Source: Nyssa sinensis (taxonomy: Eukaryota; Streptophyta; Magnoliopsida; Cornales; Nyssaceae). From it: a stretch of 64,000 nucleotides of DNA. Positions 31,891 to 44,188 of the stretch are shown in pieces. Each line of letters begins with the position of its first letter. Position 1 is the first letter of the stretch. Location of the stretch: positions 29,727,723 to 29,791,722 of the forward strand of contig CM018050.1 in NCBI GenBank assembly GCA_008638375.1. Reading direction: 5' to 3'. Under the pieces are notes generated by a model. It was not told where the DNA came from. It did no database searches and was given only the letters and a program-made list of their open reading frames with translations. The position numbers were made by a program, and so were the translations under genes.

Positions 31891-32425
31891 ATACCAAAAT
31901 AGTGAGGGAATTTACCATCTTAGGGAGGAGAATAACTTGAAAGCTAAGGTTGAGATACTCACTAGGGAGTTAGAGGTGCTAAAGGCTAGAGACTTAAAGC
32001 CAACACACTTGACTAATCATGCAGAGTCTTTTAGACCATGTTCGGTGTGTGACGGGGTAGATCACCTTGCCCAAGAGTGTCCCACATTTGCTGAGATGAG
32101 AGGGATGTATGATGAACAATGTAATAACTTAGGTATGTATAAGAAGCCCTTCACACCTTTTTCTGAGACCTACAATTCGGGGTGGCGCAATCACCCTAAT
32201 TTTAGTTGGAAGTCTGAAAACCAGCCACCTGCACAGCCCCCTAAACCATATCATGCACCATATCATGCATCTTCATCTTCTAGGAATTCTTTAGAAGACA
32301 CTTTGCATGTTTTTATTGAAGCACAGGGTAAGACTAACCAAATCTTTGATTATGCAGGTTGTGGAAAAAAGCAAGGAGATAAAGAGCCAAGTGTCCAAAT
32401 TGATGAGCTCTTTGAGTGTGAATGA
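31697..32425 (+). pseudogene. Chimeric LTR-gag open reading frame
   Basis: A 242-codon ORF that begins within LTR sequence and continues in frame into gag at about 31891 (IYHLREENNL). It retains an intact CCHC knuckle (CSVCDGVDHLAQEC at about 32040-32081), unlike the copy at 22360. It is a by-product of the deletion junction. There is no evidence of expression. Confidence 0.6.
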
Positions 32426-32570
32426 GGAAGGTAAATTCCCTTTCCAAACTCAGTCCACACCCCATGGTCAACACATGGTGCAAGAGAATTTAAAGGAGGT
32501 GAACGCCATTGTAATTCGAAGTGGTAAGTCATTACATATCCCAACTATGGACAAATAGGGGGATGTGAGT
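31891..32570 (+). mobile_element. Second Athila-like gag fragment
   Basis: Collinear with 22213-22910 of the main element, including the knuckle, a proline-rich region, and the RSGKSLHIPTMDK segment at about 32517-32556, after which a stop occurs. Similarity ends at about 32570, at the start of an LTR-like segment. Confidence 0.8.
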
Positions 32571-34196
32571 AACTTCTGACATTGTTTAGTTACTGTCCCT
32601 TGAATCACTGTATCGTTTTGAATGTCATACTGTTCAAATGCAAATGTTTGTATGCATGCTTATCATACTATATCACTTATGACATGGTTTTAGTCTTCTT
32701 AAATAATTGACTATCCCTGATTGTTGTGTTAGCATCCTGTACCGTTTTGCCCGTTTTGAACTGTTGAGATAAAATGGATGTATTGAACCATTATTTCTGA
32801 AATGATTAAACTAACCATGTGATATAGGCAAAGAACGACATTTTGTTGTATCATACCGCTTTGTATAATATACTGTCTGAATGCTATATTGTTTAAATGT
32901 ATGTACTTAGTGTACGCCTTTGTATTACATTCCACGTGATGTGCTTGTGTCCTTCGAATTAGGAATTCCGTTCAGTTCGGTTATGTGCTATCCGTTAATG
33001 CTATGTCTGTGTCCCTGATGGATACGTTCGATCCCGTTGTGTTCTGTCCGTTTATGATACGTCTGTCTTGATTAAAACGTTGTTCAGTCCAGTTATGATT
33101 CGTTCTGACAGTGATGTGCCCCTGACTCAATTGTTATATTGTTTCTACCTAGTTCCGTTATGTTGTGTCTTGTTTATGATATGCCTGTGTCTTGATTAGT
33201 GTATTGTTTCCATTTAGTTCCGTTATAATTTATCCGTTCGAGATATGTCTTTGTTTGACTGATGTATTGTTCCATTCGATTCCGTTATATTCCGTCCGTT
33301 GATGATATGTCTGACCTGATTGATAGATGGTCCAGTTCCGTTATGTTCTAGCCGTTGATGATATGCCTCTATCTTAATTGACTTATTGTTCTCACTCAGC
33401 CTCGGTTGTGATTCGTTCCGTGAATGAAGTGTCTGTGTCTTGACCGATATATTGGCAATGGTTATTACTTTGATCTGAATGGTTATGTTATGTTCCGATC
33501 TGTTGTATTGTTCGTTTCGATTCTGTTTTATTGTACTAGATTGCTTATGAAATGGATCTATAAACAAATAGTTATTTTTGAAATGACTAAATAATCCATG
33601 TGCCTTGAAAGCAAAAACTGGTTTTGAAACCCATGATAGAGAATCTGTGTTACTCACTGGGCTTATTTAAGCTCACCTCATTATCCTGACATTTTTCAGG
33701 AATTACCCCTATTGGATTAGAAGGTACTATGACATGACGTGAGTAGGCCAAGTGGCATTGCAATTAAAGATCGGATGGCGCTGATTTGCACAGACTTGCA
33801 TTCTTGGGGATTGAATCTGGTTATTCCGGTGAGTGGTATGATATGATTGACTTGATTGACATGCACTAGATATAGACATGGCTCATGGAAATAAATGGTA
33901 TTCTAGAATTATTAGATCTGCTCTGCTTTTGTATGCCTGATTATAGATATGCCCTGAAGTTAGAACCATTAGCTGTTTTGGATTTTAGTCTTGCTCTGTG
34001 ATACATATTCTTATGGTGGATAAGTGAGTTGCATTCCCGTGACACAAAGAAAAAGTTTAAAATTCCGCTGCATCTGACCCTACAGTCGGAATGCAATTCG
34101 TCGGAAAGTTCAGAATTTGCCTTTGGTTAGTCGCGTGGCGGCTGACTGGCATCACGTCCTCGACATCCGCGTAGGGTGGGGTTTGGGGATGTGACA
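32571..34196 (+). mobile_element. LTR-like segment Y
   Basis: A non-coding stretch ending tttggggatgtgaca, with a ttactcactgggcttattt...agctcacctcattatcctgac...tttcag block at 33650-33700 that resembles the R-U5 part of Tekay/Del-type Gypsy LTRs. No matching TSD was found and the left boundary (about 32564-32571) is uncertain, so this may be a truncated solo LTR. Most of its left half is a degenerate minisatellite. Confidence 0.5.
32960..33490 (+). repeat. Degenerate minisatellite in segment Y
   Basis: About seven to eight copies of a ~65-75-bp unit built on ttccgttatgttcYgtccgt, gatgatatgtctg and tcttgattgatRtattgtt words. Copies are diverged and vary in length. Confidence 0.75.
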
Positions 34197-35168
34197 AACA
34201 ATGTACGATAATTATGTTGTAGTAAATGGTCTGACTTGGCCTCTACTATAATTAGTCTGGATCTACATGTAAAGATAATGATTCAAAAAAAAAGTACACT
34301 ATTTTAAGACCTTTGCCAGTCATATTCCAACTCTCCACAAGGAATAGGGAATTTAAGATGCAAGAGTAAGAGTATGGAAAAAAGAAATATATATATATAT
34401 ATATTATATATATATATAGTAGATACGAGAGAATGAAGAAAATTACTTAATTGTGGTGGTTGGGAAAGAATAGTGAAAATGTTGAGTTGCTTTTGAAGTT
34501 GTATTGAGATGGTGAGATTTACAAAAGGAAGCACTTGTAGCTATTAAAAATGATTAATTGTCAAACCAGGAGCAGTGGTGTTTATATAGCTACAAGTTCT
34601 AGTGAAGATGAACCAAGAGTGATTTTGTCTAAAATTTTACTTTTTAAAACATTAGTTAATAATGATTCAACGATTGAATTTTTTGGATATAACAATTTAT
34701 TTAATGGGTTTTTTAGAGGCAAGAATATGTTTATGGTTTTTTTGGATTGAAAATTTTATTTTGAGGGTTTGTAGTATTTTTCCCTAATCTTTATCATTCA
34801 ATCACATTTTTAAGAATGACCATCACTAATTTAATAGCTAATTTTCACACACATGTGCTTTTGTCTCCAAATTCATAGACTATTTACCTCACAAAAAATG
34901 CCCACAACCATTAGGGAAAATCTCCAATAACAATCATCATCATTCGTGATTCCTCAATATAATTGGTTTAGGGTGTTACATTTATTATCTCTCAGTAAAT
35001 GGTGCATCTTACACCATTCACTTCAAAGAGTTTATCAGGGCTTAAAGGAATACTTTTAGAGAGAGATGTAAAGGGTCGAATCACCGATCAAGAAATTCTT
35101 GATTCTAACATAGAAAACTCTCAAATCAAACCATAAATTACCATAGTGCTGGAAAGAGGTTGCCTAAT
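34197..35168. other. Spacer with TA microsatellite
   Basis: No gene. A (ta)n run at about 34389-34419. Short ORFs (34304-34534, 34550-34750) are unrecognised. Confidence 0.4.
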
Positions 35169-35397
35169 TGTAACACCCTGAATCTTTATTATGAGTATTA
35201 AGCACTAAAGTGAATTCTAATGCAAATTTAAGACATAAAATGAGTATAAGACCATTGGATAACAAGTAAAATTTTAATAAGAAAAGTGGACACTAATAAT
35301 AAAGTCCAAAAAATCTAAAATAATACCATGACTAATTTGATCCAAGTCAAAGACACCAATTTGAACCACAGTACTAATATTAACAAGTGAATAAGAA

Positions 35398-35604
35398 CCC
35401 CAAGGGGTTGGCCGAGTGGTAAGGACCTGAGGATAAGATCTAAGGTCTCGAGTTCGAGTCTTCCTAATGGGCCACTGGAGGTTTACTCGATCATTAAATT
35501 CAGGGCCTCCAAGGATTAGTTCTCGGCAATCTAGATACGAGGTAACTCAGGCCTAATTGGGCTGGGTTCGGTGGGAGACACCTGGATTATCAAAAAAAAA
35601 AAAA
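35398..35604 (+). mobile_element. tRNA-derived SINE
   Basis: About 200 bp with an internal RNA polymerase III promoter: A box ttggccgagtggt (35408-35420) and B box gagttcgagtc (35450-35460), embedded in a tRNA-like head that begins ccccaaggggttggccgag. The body has a ggcctaattgggctgggtt block and ends ggattatc followed by a 13-base poly-A (35592-35604). A leucine/serine-type tRNA origin is suggested by the ggccgagtggt word. TSDs are not clear. It is nested in element Z. Confidence 0.82.
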
Positions 35605-37129
35605 TGGCTAAACATAAGATAAGTATAAAGGCATGGTGGATTATAACACGAAGTGTATATGATATGTGATGTATGTTGTATAATATATATATATACACAA
35701 ACACGCACACTTGAGCCTATATACAGAGGAAAGAGAAATAGGAACCTCCATGGCTGCATGTATGGTTCATCATCTAGAGGAAGCTTAGAAAGAGTAGAGA
35801 TAGTCTTTGGAACAAAAGGAACGAAAGGAAATAGTAGAGATAGAGGAGGGGAGACCGAAGAGAGATAAAATTTGTGCAACCCTCAAACAGGTACCAACCT
35901 TGGTTATTTCCAATCTCATTCATTTCAACCCTCAAACAAGAACCCATGATGAAAACCCTATAACCCAATAAACTGCCATTAACAAACCTTGTAAGAACTA
36001 AGTTGAAATTGACTAACACAAAACTTAGTTCTGTGATCAAAGACCGAAAGTGTGATAAAAATCACACACAAAGGAACAAAAACCACTAGAAATGGTTAAG
36101 AATATTCTCTACTTGCAAGTATAGGGTTAGAAAGGGAAGTGCTTCGAAACGACTATTTAAATTGGTTTTGTAAATGAAATATTAAAGAGCCTTCAAAAAC
36201 TTGAACAATAGAGTAGAAATGATTAAATTTGGTTAAGAAATGAAAGAGGAAAAGTGATTTATAAGTCGTGAATTTGTATTTCCAGTGTAATCATCGGATT
36301 TCCATGGACCAAATTGGTCCCAAACAGTCCTAAATGATGTTTAAAAGGAACTGGGGTTGAAAATTGATCAAAAATGACCCAAGAAATCAAGGTTCAAAAA
36401 CTAAATTTTTTTATTTTCCAATCACCATTGTTGGAAAAGGTGACCAGAGGTGATGGTTGGTGAGTTAACTCACTGAGTTGATTGAACTAGTTTGATTAAG
36501 GCCGAGTCGACTCAATCGACTCGCATAGTGACACTAAATGGCGGCGTCTGGCATTTGATTTAAAATCTCTTAAATCCCTGTTTGGTTATCGGGTTAACAA
36601 TTAGAATGAAAATTGGAATAAGAATATACTTGTTTGGGATATCCATCGTTTGACTGCATGAATAAGAAATCGGAGCTAGGAAAATTGCAAACTAGTAGAA
36701 TTTTTGTTCGAAATTATAAAAAAGCCGACTTTTAAAATTATAGAACAATGAGACTAATTGAGGAAAATTAAAAATAGGTTGACTTTTTCCAACATATTTA
36801 TAAATTAGTACTTATGTCCATTTAAGGCAAATTTTATTGCCAAAAAAATGTTATTTTAACTTTTCTCGACGTTCCATACTTAAGAGCGGGGTCTGTTTCA
36901 TCAAATTTTGCTCTGAAAAATGTGAAACAATAATTCGAATAATTGTTAAGACATCCTAATAGCTTAGTTCAGCTACCAGATGAACTCAAAAAATAACAAG
37001 AGCACCAACTCTAAGGTTTTTGGGTCTTTTGGACTCAAATAAAAGGTAAAAAAAGGACTCCACGATAGTGTTTTGAGCTACGTAATACCTTGAACAAATA
37101 CTTAATAAGACATTGAATTGTATTATATG

Positions 37130-38110
37130 ACCCTCAAACTAAGGAAAGAACCTTGATATAAGCTTTTAGACTTCAAGTTAGTATATCATACCATATTAAA
37201 GTGGATTTTGAATATAGATATATGCATTGAACTCAACTTTGACTTATGTACTCAATGGAATTTGAAAGCCATGCACTAATATAATATATTATCAATCATT
37301 TTGAAAATATGAACATTAAAATATATCTATGATTTAAAATACATTTAACTATTGGACATTGAAAATCCTTATTGACCCCATTATTTGAAGCCATGTTATC
37401 TACCTATATATTATGATATTTTATGAGATCATATGATTTTTCTATTCATTTGATATTCAGTATTGACTTACTATTGAACATTGAAATATTGATTTAACTA
37501 CTGGATTTGCTATTGGACATTATTGAATTTGGATTTGATTTTGATGCATTTTTATTTGTTTGAACTTATATGATTAGTGGTTATCGAATAGATTGACTTT
37601 ATCAAACCCTAGCTACGGGGTTTATTAATGGTAAGTCACATAGTTCGACACTATAAACTAGTTGCATCGAATATCGGTCTCAGTCATCGAAGTTATAATT
37701 TTTGGCCATAGAAGTAGTTTTATATGAACACATGACTTTGAACATTATTGAACTTACAACTCTGAACATATCGAATTTAAATCATGATTAAACATTGAAC
37801 TATCAAATTATGATATAGAATATGATTTATTTTGAATATTGGAGCATCGAACTATGATATATGATTTTGAAGTACTTTTATTGAACCTATGACCTTGAAT
37901 ATATGTGAATTTGGGTTCTGATTGAACACCAAACTATTGAACTACGATATAGAATATAACTTACATTTGACATTGGGATATTGAACTATGATATAAAATA
38001 TGATTTACATTGAACATTGAAATATTGAACCATGATTTACATCGAACATTAGATTATTAAATTTGAATATTTAACTATGATATACAATTAAGTTTTGACA
38101 TTGGTTTTGA
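37130..38110. repeat. Degenerate ttgaacatt/gaactatgatat repeats
   Basis: Recurring short words (attgaacattgaa, gaactatgatata, gatttacattgaac) with irregular spacing of roughly 20-60 bp. It looks like an old, highly diverged tandem array within element Z. Confidence 0.6.
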
Positions 38111-38380
38111 ATTGCATTTGAACTATTAATTATTTAATACTGATATTGACTTAACATTATCAAATTGAGTTATTTTCTTCAAATATTTGACTAGTTTTGA
38201 AAATACATTGATATTATCTAATTGAATTCTCTGTATTTTGACCTAGATATTTATTGGAATTTGATTATCTTTATTTCTTAAGGAATATAAATATTTTAGT
38301 GAAGAACTATATAACTAGTTTTTAAACCTTTGACATGTTGTAGAATTCTCACGAAGCTATCAAGCTCACGACAGATTGTT

Positions 38381-38514
38381 AATGTTTCCAAGCGTAAGGT
38401 TAGATAGGCTCAACCTCTTACAACACGAGTTAATTGCAGGATAAAAGATCTGTCAACATGTTTTCAAGTGTAATGTTAGATAGGCTCAATCTCATACAAC
38501 ACGAGTTAATTGCA
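38381..38514. repeat. Tandem duplication, 76-bp period
   Basis: Unit 1 at 38381-38438 and unit 2 at 38457-38514 share gttagataggctcaaYctc and acaacacgagttaattgca, with an ~18-bp spacer. Confidence 0.85.
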
Positions 38515-38855
38515 ATAATAAGGAGTTGAGTGTGATTTTTGGAATGTATAGAATGTGGATTAAAAAGAATTTTTTTACCAATGTAAATCATTGTGATCAG
38601 ACTATGAAGATGCGTAAATATTGAGTTGGTTTTGAAATGCATATACAAGTTTTGTTGTTATTAAATGACATGAAATGAGAATTTGACTAGTGTTATGACG
38701 ATTTCATGGGTGGTATTTGGGATTCTGCACAGTGTGGAATTGAGGACGTTACACTAACAATCTAGAGTCCTAGATAATCCATTTAAGGCTTCAAATTTCC
38801 TTCTCAAAAAACTTCATGGTTACCAATCAAATTATGTAAAAATACAAGACAATAA

Positions 38856-39694
38856 GGCTTCGTTTGGTTAAAAATAAATAAATGACAAAAAGTAAAAGTG
38901 CCAGAAAGTGAAGTGAAAGAAAGAAAGGAATATAAAATATGTTTTTTCTTACATTCATTTGGTTGTGGAAGAAAATAAAGAAAGTTACAAGAAAATTATA
39001 TTTTATTGTTTGAATTTTTTTATTTGTCTAATTACCCTTCTTTACATATTTTAAAATTTATAATCCTTACGTGTTCTACTTTGTCACAAATTTATGCATA
39101 TTTTTTATAAGATGAATGCAAAAATGGATGACTGCATTTTCTTATAAAAAAATTATAATTTTTTATTCTTCATTTTTTTAACAAGGTTCACCCAAGTATA
39201 GAACAACCGAATATAACGAAAAGATTTTAATTGAGCGGTTGGAATCAATATGATTTAAACAAGAATTTTAATAATACTTTCATTTACTTAAAATGAGTTT
39301 TTGGATAATATATATATATATATATATTGTGTGTGTATATGTATATGTGTATATATATAATTGATTATATAAGATGTGACGTGGAAAATCGAAAAAAGAG
39401 TTATAATATGAAACAACTTCTACCACCATTAAAAAGAGGAAGAGAGAAGTTTTGTAGAGAAAAAATAGTGGGCAAAGTTGGAACTCATAATATAAACAAC
39501 AATTCTAGCAGGAAAAAAAATTTCCTACGATTTTTGCCGAAAACAGAATACCACTTTTACAGGAAAATTAGGAGATTACACGTATCCGATATTTACAAAA
39601 AAAATTCTCCTTCTTTTTAACCAAACTCTCAACAAATTTATTTTTTCTCACTTTCCATCACTTTCCATCAATCTCCCCCTAACCAAACGGAGCC
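38856..39694. mobile_element. PIF/Harbinger (Tourist-like) MITE
   Basis: An 839-bp element with terminal inverted repeats ggctYcgtttggttaa at the left and its complement (aaccaaacggagcc) at the right. It is flanked by TAA on both sides (38853-38855, 39695-39697), the 3-bp TSD of Harbinger elements. Internally it is AT-rich, with a (ta)n run at 39308-39326. The 97-codon ORF at 39327-39620 has no transposase features. Confidence 0.82.
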
Positions 39695-39769
39695 TAAAGC
39701 AAATTTTTTAACTTAATGACTACTTTTTACTCAAACTGAATTCGCCATCAAAACATTCAGCAATATTTT

Positions 39770-40205
39770 GGGTAAATTATACTGACTTTTCCTAAAGTTT
39801 TTAAAAATTGTACTAACATCTTCTGAAGTTTATGAAATTACACTAACCTCTTTTACTTTTTTTAACAAACAACAATTATCCCTTTCCATTCAATATTTTT
39901 CTTTAAAATGACAAAATTGCCCTTCTATATTTTTTTTAACATATTTTTTCAATTGTGAACTTTTTTCTCTTCCTATTTTCAAATAAATATTGATTAAAAA
40001 ATCAGTGGAAATGAAAAATTAAAAAAATTAAAAAAAAAAAAAACAAAAGAACAAAATGAAAGAATAATTTTGTCATTTTGAAGATAAAATTGACTGAATG
40101 GGATAGTTGTAGTTTGTCAAAAAAAGTAAGAGAAGTCAGTGTAATTTCAGAAATTTGAGCAGTGTAATTGTCAGAAACCTTAAGAGAGATTAGTGTAATT
40201 TATCT
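39770..40205. mobile_element. Foldback MITE with long inverted repeats
   Basis: 436 bp. The first ~130 bases (gggtaaattatactgac...) are the reverse complement of the last ~130 (...attagtgtaatttatct), with a short AT-rich loop; both arms contain repeated aattacactRacYtct words. Identical 8-bp flanks aatatttt (39762-39769, 40206-40213). The family could be hAT or Mutator-like; the TSD favours hAT but the long arms are more Mutator-like. Confidence 0.75.
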
Positions 40206-40213
40206 AATATTTT

Positions 40214-40842
40214 CTTCTCTTATTTGACGAGTCAAAAACATTCACAAATTTTGTAGGAAATATTGTGATTGTCATTTTAATTTTAAAAAATGATGCCTTT
40301 GTTAATTAGGACACTTCCATTTCATGGTAAAAATTTATTTCCCTAGGCTATACATCCTAAATAGCAATTCATTGTATACAATGATCAGCATTACTGTAAA
40401 AAAATGCCTATTTTATTTTAATTATCGGGATAAATATCAACATAGAAAGTCTTATTTTATTTAAATTATACTATTAATCTCTTGAAGTAAGTATAAGGGA
40501 TCAGGGACACAATTGTTTTTGAATGTGAATACAACCTTTGCACAGTTGGTAAAAGGTTGCTCCGCGTGCATTTCATTATGTTTGTTACATATGACTATAG
40601 ATATTAGAGAATTGAAAAATTATGGTACTATAAAAGATCTCAATCCAAATGGCATATTATTTTTTGTTACAAAAATTCATAGATTTGTTTCATAAATCAA
40701 ATAAAATTATTACGTTTTTAATTTCTTGAGGATTCCCACATAATTTTGATTACGATCATATTTGAATTTACAAATAAAAATTTACCATTTACGTAAAACC
40801 AAAAACATTGACAAATTATAATTAGAAATATCTAATTAAAAT
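40214..40842. other. Spacer, nothing recognised
   Basis: AT-rich; the 60-codon ORF at 40513-40695 has no domain. A ggtaaaaggttgctccgcgtgc stretch near 40545 is weakly tRNA-like but lacks both boxes. Confidence 0.4.
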
Positions 40843-41346
40843 TGAAGTAAATACATGATAACATAAACTAGTGTTAACTCGATTACCTCTTCAGATCAAG
40901 AATGATAGAAGCGGAAGAAGCAGTTTGTATTACGAGCTTTCTTGAAACACCACAAACATCCTTGAAATGCTACAAGAGATCCTCCTCGTCATAGGACAAC
41001 TACAAAATCGAGTCGCCTATATATTTTCACGATCCAAGACCAAGGATACTATGATGGTCACCTAAGAAGAATATCAGAGAGAGCGTCACTTAAAACCTCA
41101 TGTAATAATTTAGGAGACTACGTATGGATGGATTAATCGCATTTAACCAATGCGAATATGTTTATATCTCATGACCACAAGTAATGGGATAACCGTAAGA
41201 CTTACGTGATAATATCTAAGTCGGTCAAATCAACTAGAACAGATAAGAGTTTTAACTACATATAAACTCTTATCATAATTATCACGATTCGCACAAATCT
41301 TGTGGATGCCAAGCGGACTCGGGTCCACATGACTCAATGTCCAACA
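40843..41346 (-). repeat. Left (3') LTR of the old element
   Basis: 504 bp, aligned with 51531-52047 through shared blocks such as gattacctcttcagatcaag, ttgtattacgagcttt, ctacaaaatcgagtcgc and atggattaatcgca. Scattered substitutions and indels indicate considerable age. Confidence 0.85.
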
Positions 41347-41360
41347 TCTCTCACTCATCC
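41347..41360 (-). promoter_or_regulatory. Probable polypurine tract
   Basis: Plus-strand tctctcactcatcc; on the element strand ggatgagtgagaga directly precedes the LTR start TGTTGGA. Confidence 0.6.
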
Positions 41361-42903
41361 ACATAAGTTGAGTACCTAAGCTCTCTACATCACCTTCCAC
41401 ATACAGGAAATGGATCGTGCGACCAGACGAGCAGGATCGGGGTAGGAGTACTATATTAAGCTACATCAAACTAACATAGTACCTTACTACAAATACATAA
41501 TTGATCTTGTCTATACCCCAGACTATTCTGTTACACCAGATTCAACATCCACTATCCCTCACGAGAACGAATCTCAATGCGATGCTTAAACCCTCCAATC
41601 TGTATTGTACTCGTGATCATATCGATAAACACATAAACTGACAGATCATCTGGGCAATGACTCATAACACAATAGTGTATTACGAAACCATCTTCCCTAA
41701 CTACCCACGTTAATCTAATTGAACTCAACTGTTTTCCTAAACATGTCCCGTCGGACTGCATTAATCACAGTCCTTTAGCAACATCAAGCTCTCTTTTCAT
41801 AACATGGTCTTAATTCACAAAGGGCATAGTGGAACTCAATGTGATTCTCAGAGCTCACACAGTGATAAAGTAGGGATACATTCAGTTACTCTCTTTATTA
41901 AAGGTCATATCAATAGCACCTACAGTATGTAATGTATGTCACGACGAAGCTCCCACTCAATTGGGCATGTTAATCTCAATCTCATAAAAATAAGAATATA
42001 TGTCATATGAATCTTAGTTTAGTCGCTATCTTAGCACCTCACCCAAACACTCCAACCTAGTCGCTTTCTTAGCGCATGTCTAAAATTTCGCATTCGACTT
42101 TCTTTAGGTTACATAAGGTGTATGGTTAACCGTCATACTCGATTCTTTAAAAAAATCTCATCTTGAACCTCATTGTTAAGGCGACATATATATGATAAAG
42201 ATGAATTCCCTTTTCAGCCAAGAATCCAGTGTCTCATCTTGTTTGTTATCTAAGCGTCAAGGCGATTGTTCGTGTGAGAGAGCCAATCGAAACCTGTTGA
42301 CATCTTTCATGTATGCTCACAAAATCAAATACTCATCTCAACATGAACACATAATCATATAATGATGAAATAATGTCACACGATGTCTAATACATCAAAT
42401 CCAAAATAAACACAACCATTAAACGCAGGATGTAAAACATCACTAAGTATGGGCTCAGGACCACCTCTCTTTGCACAACTATATCTTAAACATGTGTAGT
42501 AAAAAATAATGCCAATATGTTTGGTTCTCTCATTATCGTTATTGGTCTACCAGCCCACTAACGAGCCTAAGCTTCCAGCCTAGTGGTGAGTCTGCTCAGT
42601 TTTGTTCTTATGGACCCTATGTCCAAAAGACATCACCAAAAGTGAAAGGTGGCCTGTACTTATATCCCTCACGCTTGTAAAGCTTATTAACAATGTGGAA
42701 TAAAGTTGAGACGAACACAATACTTATATATGCTAGAGCTGCCATACAATCATAGTTGATGAATATATTATCATGCCTATATGGTGCTATGTTAAGACGC
42801 TAGTAGGCACTCCACAACCAAACTACTACCTCAATTGTAATGACCAACCATGTATTCTTAACATTACTTAGTTATCAAAGAAACCAATTAACTATAGTCT
42901 GAT

Positions 42904-43072
42904 GAGCAAACATTAAGTTGCTCTTATAGTTTAACCATTTAGACGAGCAAAGCACTAAGCTGCTTTAATAATTTGATAGGAGCAAAACACAAAGTTGCTC
43001 TAATACTAAGTTACTCTAATAATTTGATAGGAGCAAAGCACTAAGCTACTCTAATAATTTGACTATCAACAA
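42904..43072. repeat. Short tandem array gagcaaagcactaag
   Basis: Four to five imperfect units of 35-41 bp with gagcaaaRcactaagYtgctYtaataatttga words, inside the old LTR element. Confidence 0.8.
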
Positions 43073-43488
43073 GAGTTGCAAAAACAATCAAGTACACATC
43101 CCAGTGCACTTCAAAATCTCAACTGCTACTTAAATAGGAAATTCCACAAAAATATCTCTTTCCCTACTAATCCAATAGCCATAATCAAAACTAAAGTATG
43201 CCCCTATCAATCTATCAATAGGTTAAGACTGTGCTAACAAGATCACTTATAGATTTCTCAAGACAAAACGAGAAATTCCTCAAGGGAATCTCCATGGAAC
43301 TCAAATCCAAGCATAGTTTACGTCACCCATGTCTTCCTTAATGCAGGACAACTACCTCGAAATGATGACAACTAATTTCATATATGCCAGCGAGTACACA
43401 AAAGATCAAAATACTTTCTTTGGACTGTCCATGACTTCTTTGATTATCGTAAAGCCAATTGCTCGATGAAATCTAAGGTTCCACTAAC

Positions 43489-44170
43489 CAAGGATCAAAA
43501 TATCATTTCGATGTATAGTTTCGGTTTGTCCGGAAACGGAAACGTTTTGGAAACATTTCAGAAACATAATGGAAACAGAGAAAAAATTGGAAACATGTGG
43601 AAACATAACTTAAAATTTATTTATTTATACAAATAAGCCTATTTATTGAATATTTGTGCATGTTTAAGGCATATACATCATATTCATGATAAATGATACT
43701 AATTCATGATAAATGACATAATAGATATATACTATGTAATATCCATGAATTAGATAATTTGACACAAGTTATATATAAAATAAAAAGTAAAACAAAGAGC
43801 GATTGAAACCTATTATAATTAGTAACTTAGTATTAAAATAGTTGTTTCTCTACACTTTATTTTCCCTGCAACTTTTCTATTATTTTAGGAAAAATAATAT
43901 AAATATATCTTCTTGTAATTTTGAGTCTTAATCTTTGAAAAATAAATGGATATTATTTTTTACTAACTTCTAGAATTATTGTTGATATAAAAGAAATGTT
44001 TTCTCTGATTAGGTATGTTTCCACTAGTTTCGGTATGTTTCCACGGAAACAATTTTGTTTCCATGGAAACATGTGAATTTCGATATTCTACTAGTGTTTC
44101 GTTTCGGTTCCTTGAGAAACGGAAACGTTTCAGCCGTTTCAATGGAAAAGAAACGAAACTTTGATCCTTG
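43489..44170. mobile_element. hAT-type MITE (gaaacggaaacg family)
   Basis: 682 bp with perfect 11-bp terminal inverted repeats caaggatcaaa...tttgatccttg and identical 8-bp TSDs ccactaac (43481-43488, 44171-44178). Subterminal regions carry repeated gaaacggaaacgttt words in both orientations. No ORF. Nested in the old LTR element. Confidence 0.9.
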
Positions 44171-44188
44171 CCACTAACTTGGCGATAG

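Larger units (their letters stand above)
35169..38753. mobile_element. Solo LTR-like element Z
   Basis: A 3585-bp non-coding segment with matching LTR-type ends: tgtaacaccctg at the left and gaggacgttaca at the right. Flanking 5-bp sequences are ctaat (35164-35168) and ctaac (38754-38758), one mismatch, suggesting a TSD. No gag or pol is visible, so a solo LTR of a Gypsy element is the simplest reading. It contains a SINE near its left end and repeats in its right half. Orientation is not certain. Confidence 0.6.

Noticed and set aside
31565..31918. Minus-strand Phe/Ser/Pro-rich ORFs
   Set aside because: Antisense of a purine-rich LTR segment; no homology and overlapped by the sense chimera.
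32960..33490. CRISPR-like regular repeats
   Set aside because: Units are diverged, of uneven length and without unique spacers, in a plant nuclear LTR-like segment.
35398..35470. Possible functional tRNA gene (A and B boxes)
   Set aside because: No acceptor stem can be closed and the sequence continues into a SINE body with poly-A tail.
40540..40590. tRNA-like word ggtaaaaggttgctccgc
   Set aside because: Only a weak resemblance; no B box or cloverleaf.
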